Shown here: piece by piece, positions 25,209-36,592 of the stretch
How the letters are laid out: each line of letters begins with the position of its first letter
How positions within the stretch are numbered: position 1 is the stretch's first letter
From: Desmodesmus armatus
Lineage: Eukaryota > Chlorophyta > Chlorophyceae > Sphaeropleales > Scenedesmaceae
Reading direction: 5' to 3'
NCBI GenBank assembly: GCA_007449985.2
Contig: VIIQ02000625.1
Span: 528,310-592,309, forward strand
Length of the DNA stretch: 64,000 bases
Notes under the pieces: model-generated
What the model was told of the DNA's origin: nothing
Database searches by the model: none
Seen by the model: only the letters and a program-made list of their open reading frames with translations
Program-made: the position numbers and the translations under genes

Positions 25209-26193
25209 TTACCGCTTGGGCTGCGGCATCCCAGCACCCTCAAACCGCTCCAAGTTGTCATACCACAGCTTCTTTGCTCCTGCCATGTGACCGTACCGGC
25301 CTGGCCGCAAGCCTTGCTTGATACGGGGGTTGTCCGGCCAGTACCTGCAGCAGCATGATACAACACAGCATGCATGAAACGTACGACACAGCAAGATATG
25401 AGCCAACAGCAGCTGCTAGGGGGCTTCCTGACGGATGGAAACCACTGGTTACGGCACACAACAGCTCCCGTCCCCCTTTCCCTGCCAAAGCTATCACTAC
25501 AAGCTCTGCAGAGAGTTATTGTGAGTGGATCCGCCTGCCAAATCTGCAGGGCTGAATGTGATGAGAGTCCACAGCCCCGACTGCCAGGCATGGTCAGCCC
25601 ACACCATGACAGGTGCTGCAGGCCCAAACCACCCTTTGCCATGTGTGCCTCTGGAGGCGCAAAATGGTTCACAGGCAGGCTCTGGAGGTACATTGTGCAC
25701 AGCTGCTGCAGACTTACGAACAAGTTGAGTTGGATGTCATGATAGGCTGTAGCACACTGCCCACACCCACCTGTCTGGAGGCTGGCCTTCGAAGCCCCAG
25801 AATGCCAGGTTCCAAGCAAACATTGCCAGGTGGAGGCCAGCTGCTGCGCCCGCCAACAAGTACTCCCGCTTGCCAGCCCAGGAAGCATCTCTGTGTGCTT
25901 GCCTGAGCTCTGCATTGCTGCACAGAGCGCTGCTGGGCACCTTGCGGGGGTTGTGGCTGGCCACTAGCAGCTCAACTGGGATCTCATTCCGGGCTATGGT
26001 GAACCGCCTGCCGCTGGTGCTGGGGACTTCTGCACACAGGAACCACACCACAGATCACAGCAACGTATTTGGTTGGGGGGTGGACCACTGTGTTGTCACA
26101 GCTGCCCGGACAGGCTGGACACAGGGGTGTGCACTGGATTGCACATATCGCACCTCCAGCAGCTGGAGGGAGGGCCAGCGCCCGATCCGACAT
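25209..26193 (-). CDS. Small single-span membrane protein, unknown function (3 exons)
   Basis: Minus-strand exons 26193-26154, 26029-25771 and 25344-25209 join in phase to 144 residues (MSDRALALPPAAGEVPSTSG to the C-terminal MPQPKR). Residues about 70-93 (EYLLAGAAAGLHLAMFAWNL and onward) form one hydrophobic helix. It is preceded by a polar helix (ELRQAHRDASWAGKR) and followed by a Pro/Arg/Tyr-rich tail (YWPDNPRIKQGLRPGRYGHM). This layout resembles small accessory subunits of organellar membrane complexes, but no family is recognised, so that remains a guess. It is divergent from the SDR gene, with 667 nt between start codons. Confidence 0.65.
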
Positions 26194-26860
26194 GCTATCA
26201 GTCAGCAATGCAGTCTTCCACGCGGCTCTATGCAGATACCAGGCGTTGGTTGAGCATTGCTGTGTGCTGCTGCTCTTGGATCGATGCTGCTGATACGACC
26301 AAGAATGGGGCGCAGCTGTTTCGGCAGTGCGATGAAATCACAGTAGATCGGAATGCTCGGTTGATTTTCTCTCTTGTCCGCTTGTCAGTTGTCATTGATG
26401 AGTGATGGCGTTGGAAAAGCTTGTCAGGGCAGGATATCGTCGGCTGGCTACATGTTCCTGAGGAAAAGCTTTGTCCGAGCTAGTCCAGGTGTAGCCAAGC
26501 CTGAAATCAGGCCAGCAACGACCAGCAACCGACCAAGCAGAAAGACAGAGAGGGAGTCAGGCAGGTGGGAAGGAAGGCGCAGATGCTGGTCTAGGGATGC
26601 TATTGGATGATCTGGCTTGCGCTGCAGACAGCCTCGCGGATGTAACCCCCAACCTTGGTCCCCAGCTGTCAGCTCCTGCTGCAGGCCCAGCTGGTCCACC
26701 CCAGGCCAGGAGGCACTTCTCTTGCCCTCAGGCATTCGCGCTGATCAGCTTACTGAGCAGTGGGCTGCAGCTACTTGCGCTTTGGGCCAGCTGGCAGCTG
26801 CTATGCTGGTAACTGAACTGTGTCCCTTGGTTGGTGGTTGGGCTGCGCGTTGATGCAGGC
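26194..26860. promoter_or_regulatory. Shared divergent upstream region
   Basis: These 667 nt separate the start codons of the membrane-protein gene (minus) and the SDR gene (plus), so both promoters must lie here unless a non-coding first exon extends further. No TATA box or known element is obvious. Confidence 0.4.
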
Positions 26861-29800
26861 ATGGTTGATCTCAAGGGCAAGATCGCCCTGGTGACAGGTG
26901 CAACATCTGGAATCGGACAAGTGACTGCAGAGTACCTTGCAGGTGTGGTTGAGATCGCAGTGTGCACACCGTGGCTGTTCAGTTCAACCAGACGCAGCAG
27001 TGCCGCACACGGCCGGCACACATCTCTCACACTGAAGGTGCTGTGCTGGCCTCACAAGCTGACCCAGACCAGCAAGTGACTCCATTGTGCTGGCCTATGA
27101 TGTTGTCCTGCACCCTGCAGAGCATGGCGCTGAGGTCATCCTGGGAGTCAGGAACACAGATGCAGGAGGCAAGCTGGCCAAGGAGATCATGTGAGCATGC
27201 GCATCAGCATCAAGGCTTTCTAGGGTGCAGGACACAAGTACATGCAAGGCTTGTGCTGACGCTACACCAGCACAGTGCAGCACAGCAGCTGGCAGAGTCT
27301 GCAGGACAAACCGGCAGCCTGCGCGCAATCATGAAGTTGCAGCAATGAGACCAGGGTTGCCAGGGTACCCGCTGCGCACAAAGACCCATACATGCTGCCA
27401 CTCCCCTGCCAGACAGTGGTAGGCAGCGCTGCAGGCAAGCAGCATGGTCCAGCACTCCAGCCACCGCCATGCAACACACTGTGCTGACCATATGTTGGTG
27501 GCATGCCATTGCGCGCGCTGCAGGGCCAAGTACCCTGGCTCCAAGGTTGAGTGCGGGCCGCCCCTGGACCTCATGTCCCAGGCGAGCGTGAAGGCCTTTG
27601 CACAGGCCATCCTCAAGCGCCCTGGCGGCCTGCACATCCTGGTCAACAACGCAGGCCTGGGCTACTGCAAGAAGAGCTTTACAGACGAGGGCGTGGGCAT
27701 GCTCACACAGGTCAGTGTGTATTTTAATCGCGTCAACCCCATCATGTTGACGCATACAACATGCGCACGTATAATGCACAGGCAGCTGCAGTGAGTTGGT
27801 TCTGGGATCACAGTTGCCTTGCAAGCCAACTTTGTGTGCCTAGCTGCGCTTGCTGAGCTAGATATGTTTGCGTGCTGCAACTACGCCTGGATAAAGTGCG
27901 CCCTCAGCGCGCCACTTGCAGGCAAGCATGTGACGTGTGGTGCCTGTTGTGTGCTGCCTGCATGCTGCAGGTGAACCACCTGGGCCCCTATACCCTCACG
28001 CGCATGCTGGAGCCCAAGCTGATCTCCAGCAAGGCGCGCGTGGTGAACGTGGTCAGCGTCACGCACAGGCTGGACAAGATCAGGTGAGCAGGCGTCCATG
28101 TTGGCCGGCAACAGCTCCCATGGTGCATGCCATGCGCAGTGCATGCGGCAGGAGCAGCATGGGCCCCAGCTGGTGATGCAGCAGCTGTAGCTACAGCAGA
28201 CAGGTTGTTTGGTGCATGTTACCATGCTCACTGCTTTTCTGTCTCCTGGCCTGCTGCAGGGATGTGAAGGCCCTGTTCACTGATTGGCGCCACGGCTTCT
28301 ACCAGCACAACAAGCTGGCCAATGTGTACACAGCATTCGAGCTGCAGCGCAGGTGGGCATGTGATCTGGAGTATTCTGTCGCTTTTGCTGCCATTGCTGG
28401 CAATCAGCCTCATCCAGCAGCAGCAGCATGCACATTGTGGTGTGGCAGCCTCCTCTCAGCGATCAATCTGCGGATGAAGCCACGAATATCTGGTGGACAG
28501 TTGCTCAAAGCTGCACAAGAGCTGCCATGCCGTCTTCGCTTGCCAGGATGGTGTTTGGTGGAGATGCGAGTACGGGTACGATTGTTCCAGCTGAGGCATT
28601 CATGGGGGCACAATTGCTGCAATGCAGGCTGGGTGCCCGTGGGGTGCAGGCAGCTGCTGCAGACCCCGGTGCGGTGCGCACCAACATCTACAACAACAGC
28701 CCCAAGCTGGGCCAGGGCTTCATCAAGACCATGATTGACAACTGCTATGCACCACCAGAGGACGGCGCCCAGGTGTGCAGTACAGTACGGCACAGTTGTT
28801 GCACCACATGCTGGAAAACAACGCCAGCACCTCTGTGTGGACATCAGGCATGTCGTTTGGCAGTCTCTGCTGCAGTGCTGCACCTTGTGTACTGTGAGCG
28901 TAAGTTGGGACTGGTGTTGCGTTTGTGCACACGCTTGGTCTCTTTGGCAGACAAATCATAGCAGACATGTCCAATGACATTCATGGCTTCTGCAACCAAG
29001 CTCACAAACCTCTGTCACACACCAACCTCCTCACAATGGCCGCTGAACTGGATTTGCACTGTGCAGGCTGTTATCCATGCGGCCACGTGCGACTGGGATG
29101 CTGACAAGCGCACCAAGAAGGACGGCTCCCCCCTGCTGCCACATGAAGACCTGCGCTACTACGCACGCGGCGTGTTCACGTGGCCACAGGTGGGCGGCTG
29201 CGCTGTTTTTTGTTGTTGGTTGACCCCCAGGCTCAGGGCCTGGTCTTGCATGCACACTGTCCACCTACCTGCAAACATAGCCAATATATGCAGGCTTACT
29301 GCAGCCCACTTGGCGGGTTGCTGACTGGTGAGGGGATGCTGCAGCACACATATCTGCTACTGCCGCGTTGGATGTCTGCTGTTGTATTGACTGCAGCTGT
29401 GCAATGACTGGGCCATTGGCGGCAAGGGCGGACTTGCCAAGATCAAGGGTCAGTTGTGGGGCGCCAGCACAGTGGGGCTCAGCTTCCTGGACTGGCCACT
29501 GCGCAAGTGAGTGGGCAGAGCGTGGTGCTGTGGAGGGGACAGCACTGATGCTGGTTTTGCTAGCCTGGCTGTGGGGTTTGAGCATCCTTGTGTTCTGGCA
29601 GGCTGTGACGGGACTGCATCGCCATCTGAAACTGCATTGCCGCCACCAGTTGTGACGACTTAGACACATGTGCTGTGCTGGTGTGCCGTCCTCCACTGCC
29701 CTTTCCTCCCATGCTTGCCCCCCCCCCTCGCAGGCTGCTGGGCGCCCAGGGCTTCATGGGCCAGACCAAGCTGTGCAGGCCAGGCAGCCACGTGTACGAT

Positions 29801-29872
29801 GAGAAGGTGGCCAAGGACCTGTGGGAGGAGAGTGCAGCACGCGCAGGATTGCCTGTGCAGCCCCAGGCATGA
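26861..29872 (+). CDS. Short-chain dehydrogenase/reductase (9 exons)
   Basis: Exons 26861-26942, 27121-27190, 27524-27710, 27971-28083, 28260-28352, 28628-28772, 29067-29189, 29397-29506 and 29734-29872 join in phase to 353 residues. The Rossmann dinucleotide motif TGATSGIG (12-19), NNAG (92-95), a VVNVVSVTHRL strand carrying the catalytic Ser/Thr near 142-144, and Tyr165-x3-Lys169 (YQHNK) are all present, as is ADPGAVRTN after the active site. The family is extended-tail classical SDR, close to retinol-dehydrogenase/WWOX-like and protochlorophyllide-reductase-like enzymes. An Arg soon after the first helix (GVRNTDAGG) favours NADP(H). The C-terminal extension (DWAIGGKGGLAKIKGQLWGA) is unusual. 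No N-terminal targeting peptide is seen. Substrate cannot be assigned. TGTAA at 30105 is a candidate poly(A) signal. Confidence 0.88.
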
Positions 29873-30830
29873 GCAGTCCCCTCCTGGTCCGCAGGCAGCT
29901 TTTGTGAAGCATGTTTCGGGAGCTGTGGCAGGGGTGGGATGCGGGTGGAGGGTGGCAAGACTGCTGCCTGTTTATGCACTGGTCATGATCATGGTTCTGT
30001 GCCGTCAACAGGTGTGCTCTGTGAGCACTTAGTGATCCATCTGGTCTGGGTGCAGCAAGCAAACCAGCAGACATGTGGGTGTTTTTACAGAGGTGTGCTG
30101 CATTTGTAACACTGCTTTCTTCCAAGCCTGTGGCTGTTTTGAAGCTGTTACTGCTGCCTGTCAAGCTTGTGATGGGCCTGGCAAGCCTGGTGACGTCAAG
30201 TCAAGTGTGCTGGCCAGTGACAATCACTGGACCCCACAAATGACGCCGACAGAGGCACCTTGAGAAGCGCCGACAGAGGCACCTTGAGAACCTGCACTCG
30301 TTTGACTTTTGACTCCATGTTCGTCATGGCCCTACCAACAACAAACCAGCTGTCACCTCTTCGAATGTGCCAGCCTGGCAAAAGACACAGGCATCTCGAT
30401 CACACGACGTTCAAGTCAATCCCTCCGGTGCCACAATACTCTATCTTTCATCTCCAGTGTCTGGTTGTGCATGAGGTTCAGCAGCACTGACAGACTTTGT
30501 TGCAACGAGCGATCACCCTGCAAACCTTACCCAAGCAGGCTGGCATGGCTGGCGAGTGAGGTGAGTGAATAAAAGCACGTAAGATCTTCAACACTCGATG
30601 CAGGGAAAGCGTGGGGTACCCCAGCCCCAGCAGTAATCAACAAGCTATCCTTGGACTGTCACAGTTCCTTTCCTGGTTGCTCCCTCCTCTTGTTAATTGT
30701 TGCAGCAGACGTGAGAGAAATCCAGCTTGACCACTACTGCTGATTGATGCTGCTGTCTTGTCAATCCTGCTTTGCAGGGCACCCCAAACACCAAGCACCA
30801 GCAGCACCACGGCCAGCACTGCGTAGTTGG
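29873..30830. other. Intergenic region
   Basis: This contains a TGTAA at 30105-30109 (candidate SDR poly(A) signal) and two copies of a 24-nt tandem unit at 30244-30290 (cgccgacagaggcaccttga). No gene is recognised. Confidence 0.5.
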
Positions 30831-31445
30831 ATGTCTAAGCGGCAGGAAAGGAGAAAACATTTGGCTTTGAGACTGCAAGGGCCTGCTGCAGTCTCTGGGC
30901 ATCAGAAAAAGCAACATGGCGATGTGCAGCTTGCAGTGAGACAGACACGTGCTGCTGCAGCTGCTGGTGGGAGGGAGCAGAGGGAGCAGCAGCAGCAGCA
31001 GGATGCTGGGCTGGGGCCTGAACCCGCACGTGTTGGTGGTGCTGCTGCTGCAGCAGCTGCTGGTGGGAAGCAGGTGCAGCAGCAGGGGCTTGCTGGCCAG
31101 CTAGAGGTTCAGCCGACTGGTGCTGCAGCTGCTGCAGTGGCAGCTCCAGCTGCAAAGGTCAAACGCCCTGTTGGGAGGCCAAAAGGCAAGATTGGCAGGA
31201 AGCACAACAGGGGTTTTATGGGCACGCGTACTGTGGGCAGGGCAAGAACCATCCCTGATGGGCCAGGAGCAGCAGCAGCAGCTGGGCAGCGGCCTGTGCG
31301 GCGGCCTGCTCGCTACAAAGAGTACGTGAGTGATATTGAGCAGCGCAGGATGCAGCAGCACCACCTGCCTCGGCCTGGGGCTGCCTTCTTGAATGTTCCT
31401 GAGGTGGATGGCGGCGGTAATGATGTGGTTGCTGCTGAGTCATGA
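30831..31445 (+). CDS. AT-hook-containing basic protein
   Basis: A single open exon of 204 residues begins MSKRQERRKHLALRLQGPAA and ends VVAAES before TGA. An in-frame ATG at 30747 would add 28 residues, and an acceptor at 30771-30777 (tttgcag) allows an upstream exon. The middle is Ala/Gln/Gly low complexity. It is followed by VKRPVGRPKGKIGRKHNRG, whose GRP core flanked by Lys/Arg is a classical AT-hook, and then by a second basic stretch (RPVRRPARYKEYVSDIEQRR). The protein is predicted to be nuclear and to bind the minor groove of AT-rich DNA. It is unrelated in sequence to the AHL-type gene at 36.6 kb apart from the hook. It could be a stand-alone gene or the last exon of a longer one. Confidence 0.55.
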   Translation: MSKRQERRKHLALRLQGPAAVSGHQKKQHGDVQLAVRQTRAAAAAGGREQREQQQQQDAGLGPEPARVGGAAAAAAAGGKQVQQQGLAGQLEVQPTGAAAAAVAAPAAKVKRPVGRPKGKIGRKHNRGFMGTRTVGRARTIPDGPGAAAAAGQRPVRRPARYKEYVSDIEQRRMQQHHLPRPGAAFLNVPEVDGGGNDVVAAES

Positions 31446-31901
31446 CTGTCTTGTCCTATTTCGTCTGGCCTCCATGTCCTGGCCTCTTGCTGTGGAACCT
31501 CACACCTGTGTGCCAGTCAGCGTGGGACATGCCGTGTAGACTCCCATAGCCAGGCAGGGACAGTGTTGGTCTGCTGTTCGCTGGCCTCTATGTTGGCTGG
31601 CTTTTATGCCCTGGCCTGCAGCTGTCGGACCTGCTTGTTATGTGACGGTGTGGATGCTGCACCATGACTGTGTTTGGCTCCCATGTGCTGACCTCTTGCT
31701 GTGTGGGACCTGTACGCTGCTTGTTATGTGACGGTGCGGTTTTGTTCCTTGGGCTGGCGAAGCAATTTGCCAAGCAGAGTCTGCCATTGGCCTCCATGTC
31801 CTGGCCTCCTGTGTACGCATGCGGGACTTGTACTACAAGCAGTGGCACTGCTTGTTATGCAACGGTATGGATTCTGAGTTACGACTGCTTTGGGGACATG
31901 A

Positions 31902-31938
31902 TAGCGGTTCAACCGCTAGGACAAATGGTTTGTCCTAG
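31902..31938. repeat. Two overlapping perfect hairpins
   Basis: TAGCGGTT-C-AACCGCTA (31902-31918) overlaps by three bases with CTAGGACAAA-TGG-TTTGTCCTAG (31916-31938). Both stems are perfect (8 and 10 bp) with loops of one and three bases. Because they share the CTA, the two structures are mutually exclusive at the junction. Confidence 0.85.
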
Positions 31939-32022
31939 CCTCCTGTGATTGTGTGGGACCTGTGTGCTTGATAGCATCTAGCCTCCTGTGATTGTGTGGG
32001 ACCTGTGTGCTTGATAGCATCT
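31937..32022 (+). repeat. Perfect 43-nt tandem duplication
   Basis: The units 31937-31979 and 31980-32022 (beginning agcctcctgtgattgtgtgg) are identical. The repeat starts inside the right arm of the hairpin at 31929-31938. Confidence 0.95.
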
Positions 32023-32702
32023 GTGTATCACATGTTGACTTCTGCCAGGCAGTGGCGGTATTGTCCCTTGTTATGCAGCTGATTGTGGCCCTGTGCTACT
32101 TTGATGTGGCCGTCTGACTCACTGGGGCCCAGCGCAACAATCCAGGGTGCCCCCCAGAGCACAAGTAGGCTTTGTGGGGTGTTGTTGATCACAGACTCGA
32201 GGCAAATAAGGGCAACACTTGACCTCATAATTTTAACGTGTTGCCGACTCAGGAAAGCGTGCTGAAATGAATGCACTGGTGACAGCTTGCTTGGCCGCAG
32301 CCACGCAATGCTGGACAGGTCGGGTTCCATTCCTGCTAGTGTCCATCCCTGCGCAACCATGCAGACAACAGCAGCAGACCAGCATTGCCTTGAAGCTAGT
32401 GTGCTGCTTGTCAGGCCTACATGTCTGACAGCAGGTGTTCACGTTATCATCCACTGGGTAAGCAAAGGCTTCCATTTCAGTAGCCAAACCCAATCTGAGG
32501 TGTGGGTGAGGTGTGCCTCCCAATGCAGGTGTTGGTGTATGGTATCCCTCTGACTGGTTCACCCTATACGAGTAGCTACAGGAGTACTGTGCATCTCATT
32601 GCTTGATAAGTGTCCTTAGAGAGGTTGAAAACGGCAGGCTGCACCACACTAGTGGCTGTGTTTGTTGCATGTGCCGCAACAGCAAAGTTTGCCGCTTGCT
32701 GT

Positions 32703-32807
32703 GTTGCATAAGGCTTACCGCGGGTGCTCACGGACCTATCGTAGGACTAGGTAGGCTCTCCGCTACCATTGTTGCATAAGGCTTACCCGCGGTAAGCCTT
32801 ATGCAAC
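32703..32807. repeat. Fold-back element with 17-bp perfect stem
   Basis: GTTGCATAAGGCTTACC (32771-32787), loop CGC, then the exact reverse complement at 32791-32807. The same left arm also occurs in direct orientation at 32703-32719, so a direct repeat and an inverted repeat share one sequence. This could be the tip of a small mobile element. Confidence 0.85.
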
Positions 32808-33152
32808 ATGCTGCGCAACCATGTGCAATTGCCTTGGTTGAGGTGCAGGTTGTGGTTGCCTGCATCTGCACCAGAACCAGCCTTTGTGATTCACGGCTGA
32901 ACCAGGTCCGACATACGCCGAAACGGTTTGCAGGTGGCACTGCCACCACTGAGTACAGGTTGGCAGTTGCAGCTGTCAAACCCTTCAAATGTCATTGAGA
33001 TGCGATAGCCTGGTGGCCCACAGAACGGGAGAAATCCCTCTCACCTTTACACCCCACGCTCCAGTCATTGAGTTTGGAAACCACAGGTGCCTTCTAAGCG
33101 GATCAGTGCACTGTTCTGTTGATCTGAACAATCAACAACAACCAGGGCTGCA

Positions 33153-34514
33153 ATGACAGCAAGGCGAGCCAGGTGGGTGCCATATCTTGTTTCGAAGATC
33201 AAACATTGTTGTAGCAGCGGTTGTATGTGAGGTGGTGCTGTGTCTGGTGCTCTTGAAGTGGGTACCGGTACCACCGGTGCCCCCGACACAGAGTGGCCTC
33301 TTAGCACTCTTGCTGATTATTGCTATGACTGTTCCTGCCTATTGCACAGGCCAAACACCTCAGCAGCACCAGCACAGCTGCCACAGCTCCCAGAGGCAAG
33401 TGTGGCCTGCATCCTGCAGCACGTGCCGCTGCAGCAGCGCCTCACTTGCTGTGCGCTGGTGTGCCGCTCATGGGAAGCAGCTGCAGCAGCGGCAGCACCC
33501 ACCGCTGTGCAGAAGGACTTGTCAGACAGTCAGCATTGCAGACAGCTGCAGTTCTGGCTGGCCAAGCATGGGGGCATGGTAGGGGAGCTGAAAGCAAACG
33601 GCAGTCAACAGACTGCATGGTACAAGTGGGCCCCCCTGCAGCTGCCTATCCCCAAGTTCACACACCTGCAGAGCATAGATTTCACCTGGCTCAAAATCCA
33701 GCACAGCGTTGCAAGGGTCAGCACACGCGGCAGCAGCAGCAGCCTTGCCAGCAGCCACGGCAGTGCTGCTGCTGATGCTGGTGCTGGTGCTGGTGCTGGT
33801 GCTGTGGTGCCGCACCTGCAGGAGTTGAGGCTCAAAGAGTGCCACGTCACTGCGCAGCTGGCCTCTCAGCTCCTGGCCTCACCCACACTGTCAGTCTTGC
33901 AATGGCAGTACGTCACTTTACGCAACAGCACCTGGACCAGGCGCATCCCTGAACCAATCAGCTGTGTATACAGCTCGTTGTGCAGCCTCTCAGGGCTGCA
34001 CCTGACAACAAAACCATGGGATAAATCCTCAGCAGCAGGGGCCAAGCAGCTGCTGTCAGCACTGCAGCACCTCACCCAGCTGCGGCAGCTTCGCCTGCGG
34101 GGGTGTGGGCTGCAAAAGGCTGTTCCTCAGCCCCAGCCTGAACCTCAGTTCGAACAGCAGGGGGCCAGCTACCAGTGTTGCTCAGCCCTGAAAGCATCCA
34201 CGCAGCTCACAGCCCTTTCCCTGGGGGAATGGTTTGACATGCCTGTCCCCTAGGCAGCGTTTGACCACATGATGCCCGCAGGGCGTGTCCTGCCGCACCT
34301 GCAGGATATGATCCTGGTGGGTCCTGTGCATCCTGGTGCCCGTTTCTGTGTGGATGCAGCACAGGTCGCCAGGATAGCGGCCAGCTGCCCTGCACTGCAG
34401 GAGATGGGCCTGTGGCATGTGACTCTCGTCAGCTTTGACGTGAGCTGCTTGGCGCAGCTGCCGCCTGGAGTGCAGAGGGTTGTTGGCGTCAAATGGTGTC
34501 GGCCTGCAGCGTAA
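33153..34514 (+). pseudogene. F-box/LRR family copy A, interrupted by an in-frame TAG
   Basis: Exons 33153-33172 and 33350-34514 give the family layout. After a short N-terminus comes an F-box (LPEASVACILQHVPLQQRLT then CCALVCRSW), then LRR-like strands (LPIPKFTHLQSIDF, LQELRLKECHVTAQL, LTQLRQLRLRGCGL) and the C-terminal signature (SFDVSCLAQLPPGV). At 34251-34253 the codon is TAG where paralogues have CAG, CGG or AAG (PVP-x-AAF). Reading continues in frame to TAA at 34512, so a single substitution explains the break. It lies 16 kb from the array and carries Ser/Ala/Gly insertions not seen elsewhere. If the stop is real, the product would lose about 87 residues but keep the F-box. Confidence 0.8.
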
Positions 34515-34690
34515 TCTGCTGTGTGGAAAAAGTTTTGTCGCTGGCGGGAGTTTGTGTCGTGGTGAGTGTGCTGTTGCTCTTAGGTGGGTGTCTGGGGACG
34601 GTCTGTGGCAGCTCCGGCAGGGGCCTGGGGCGGATTAATGTACACCTTCGAGTTGATGCTGCATGTGTATAGCATCAGCAGCGCGCTTGT

Positions 34691-34798
34691 GCCTTTTGTG
34701 CAGCACTACCCTGCCTCTGCCAGTGTGCCTTTTGTGCAGCACTACCCTGCCTCTGCCAGTGTGCCTTTTGTGCAGCACAACCCTACCTCTGCCAGTGT
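34691..34798 (+). repeat. 36-nt tandem repeat, three copies
   Basis: The unit gccttttgtgcagcactacc plus 16 nt is repeated at 34691, 34727 and 34763; the first two are identical and the third has two substitutions. Each unit contains a good pyrimidine-tract acceptor (ccttttgtgcag). It lies downstream of F-box copy A, where a 3' UTR exon would be expected. Confidence 0.9.
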
Positions 34799-34979
34799 GT
34801 TCCATACTAGAGCCACCAACAGATGTACAGCTTGCTTCCTTGCGTCCCAACTGCTCTCATTCGACACCATTGTTGCTGCCCTGCAGTGCTCGCCTTGCTG
34901 TGCCTGGCCCACTGTCGCTGCATTGCACCTTGTTCTTGCGCAGACGGTGTAGACGTAAACCCTGGCGTAAGCCAACAGC

Positions 34980-35200
34980 AGCTCTGCTACACTACAGAGG
35001 CGGGGACTTGCTTGGGTCCAATGATGGGTGGCGAAGCAGCGCTGTGTAAAGGCAGCACAGGCCGTCATGAGAGTGGCCAGCTGCACTGTGCTGGAGGATC
35101 TTGGCCTAAACAGCGGCTGTTTCAAGTGACTCCCAAGGGCTTTGATGTCAGCTGCCTGGCACAGCTGCCCTGTGGTGTAATGCGGATGGGGGAGGTCTGA
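34980..35200 (+). pseudogene. Relic of an F-box/LRR C-terminus
   Basis: A block near 35055-35095 matches the family sequence encoding AAQVAMIAASCPALQ at many positions but with indels. 35132-35195 reads VTPKGFDVSCLAQLPCGVMR, the family's C-terminal signature. No F-box is left. This is a 3' fragment of a further copy downstream of copy A. Confidence 0.7.
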
Positions 35201-36592
35201 ATTGGCACAGGCCTGCATCCTGATCTGTTGGTATCCTGGAAGGTGTGGTGGGCAGCGCAACTTGTGCCCAGGTGAGGGTGCAGTTTGTCTGGCTAAACAC
35301 ATCGGTGGGTTGGAGTTTACCTGCATGCAGTTCAGAATGTCACATAACACTGCCAGTATTGCAGCCGCCCCGCCCTCGGAGCTCCGCTGTCAATGTCACA
35401 TGCATTCGTGCCCCAGTAGGGAGTGGGCCACCAGACAAGCTTGTATGTCTGCCCTGGCAACTTGCACTGCAGCAGTTCTGGTGGCACCAGTTTGGGAATG
35501 CTGACAGTGCTTGTGAGCAAGAAAGCCAGCTGTTGGTTGTTGGTGTGTATGGTGTGCACACGTGTAGTGTCAGTGATGGGTACGGTGTGTAGTGTCAGCG
35601 CAAGACAGCTTTTGAATCCTACTGTGCAACACTCAGTCTCGCAAGGGGCCCTGGTGCGAGCCACCAGCGTGTTCGCAGCAGTCTTCAAGCAATGATCAAG
35701 GCGGGGTGTTATGTGGTACTTATTATTGGCCGCCCCTGCCCTGCTGTCCTGCGCTGCTGCTTGTGCCGACGTAGGTGGACACCAGGCCATGACTCAGGCG
35801 CTCCAAGTGGCACCTGCAGGAGGAGTCAATTGCTGGTGTCTTGTTGTGGTGTATGATATACTGCCGCATTGGGGATGTCATCTTTTTGGTTGGGTTTGCC
35901 CGGCTCGAGCATGGTCATGAGTCAGCTGCATGCACACTACAACAGCACTGCAAAAGTGTTGTTGGGCAGCATGGATGCATGCCACTGGCAGGTGTTGTTG
36001 CACTCAGGAGTTGTGTTACAGGACTCGGAAACTGCTTTGCTTGTTGGTCACCTCACGCACTCACATAGTGGCTGTTGATAATCCCATGCTTATTGCCACT
36101 GTCGCCGACGTACCCAATTAGTGCCAAGTGTGGGCTTTGGTGGCATGTCACCTCCAGGCGCATGTGCTGGTGTCATTTGTTGTGCTGCCCACCAGCTGAG
36201 GCCTTGAGGACAAGTACTGTCGGAGTCCCACTGGCAGTTGAATCATACCCTGGTACTGCATGCATGTGGGGTGTTGCATACCTGGTGATGGAGGCTCATT
36301 CCCTGAGGGTTTGGCTGAAGTGCTGCACTATGTGCACATAGCTGCAGCTGCATGCAGCAGGCAAGTGCAACTTTGATATGTGCTTGTGTTGGCATGTGTG
36401 TTGTGAGACTTGTGTGCAGTCCTGCATGTTGTCGTGCCAAGGGATGGGTTGCATGCCTTCAGCATGCTAGAGCCACTGGCTTGTGTATGCTCACTTGGTG
36501 GTTTATCAATGATACTAAAGCTCTCTGAAGCTACATATGCATGCTATCATGCTATCATGCAGTGTTTTGATAGCCTCAAACACTCAGAGCAG
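35201..36592. other. Intergenic, nothing recognised
   Basis: No coding potential or family resemblance was found. The first exon(s) of the AHL-type gene may lie near the right end. Confidence 0.4.

Larger units (their letters stand above)
31446..33152. other. Repeat-rich intergenic region
   Basis: Degenerate tandem copies (roughly 31465-31900) share 'ctgcttgttatgtgacggt' and 'ggcctccatgtcctggcct'. They are followed by two touching hairpins, a perfect 43-nt tandem duplication and a fold-back element, listed separately. No gene was found. Confidence 0.6.

Noticed and set aside
25737..25771. Unspliced read-through of the small membrane protein (…RWVWAVCYSLS stop)
   Set aside because: A good donor (gtgggt) lies at the Arg codon and the downstream exon continues in phase with a sensible C-terminus, so the spliced model is preferred.
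34245..34253. CCCCTAG as a true 3' splice site in F-box copy A
   Set aside because: Paralogues are collinear through this point with no insertion, so there is no intron to remove. A base substitution is simpler.
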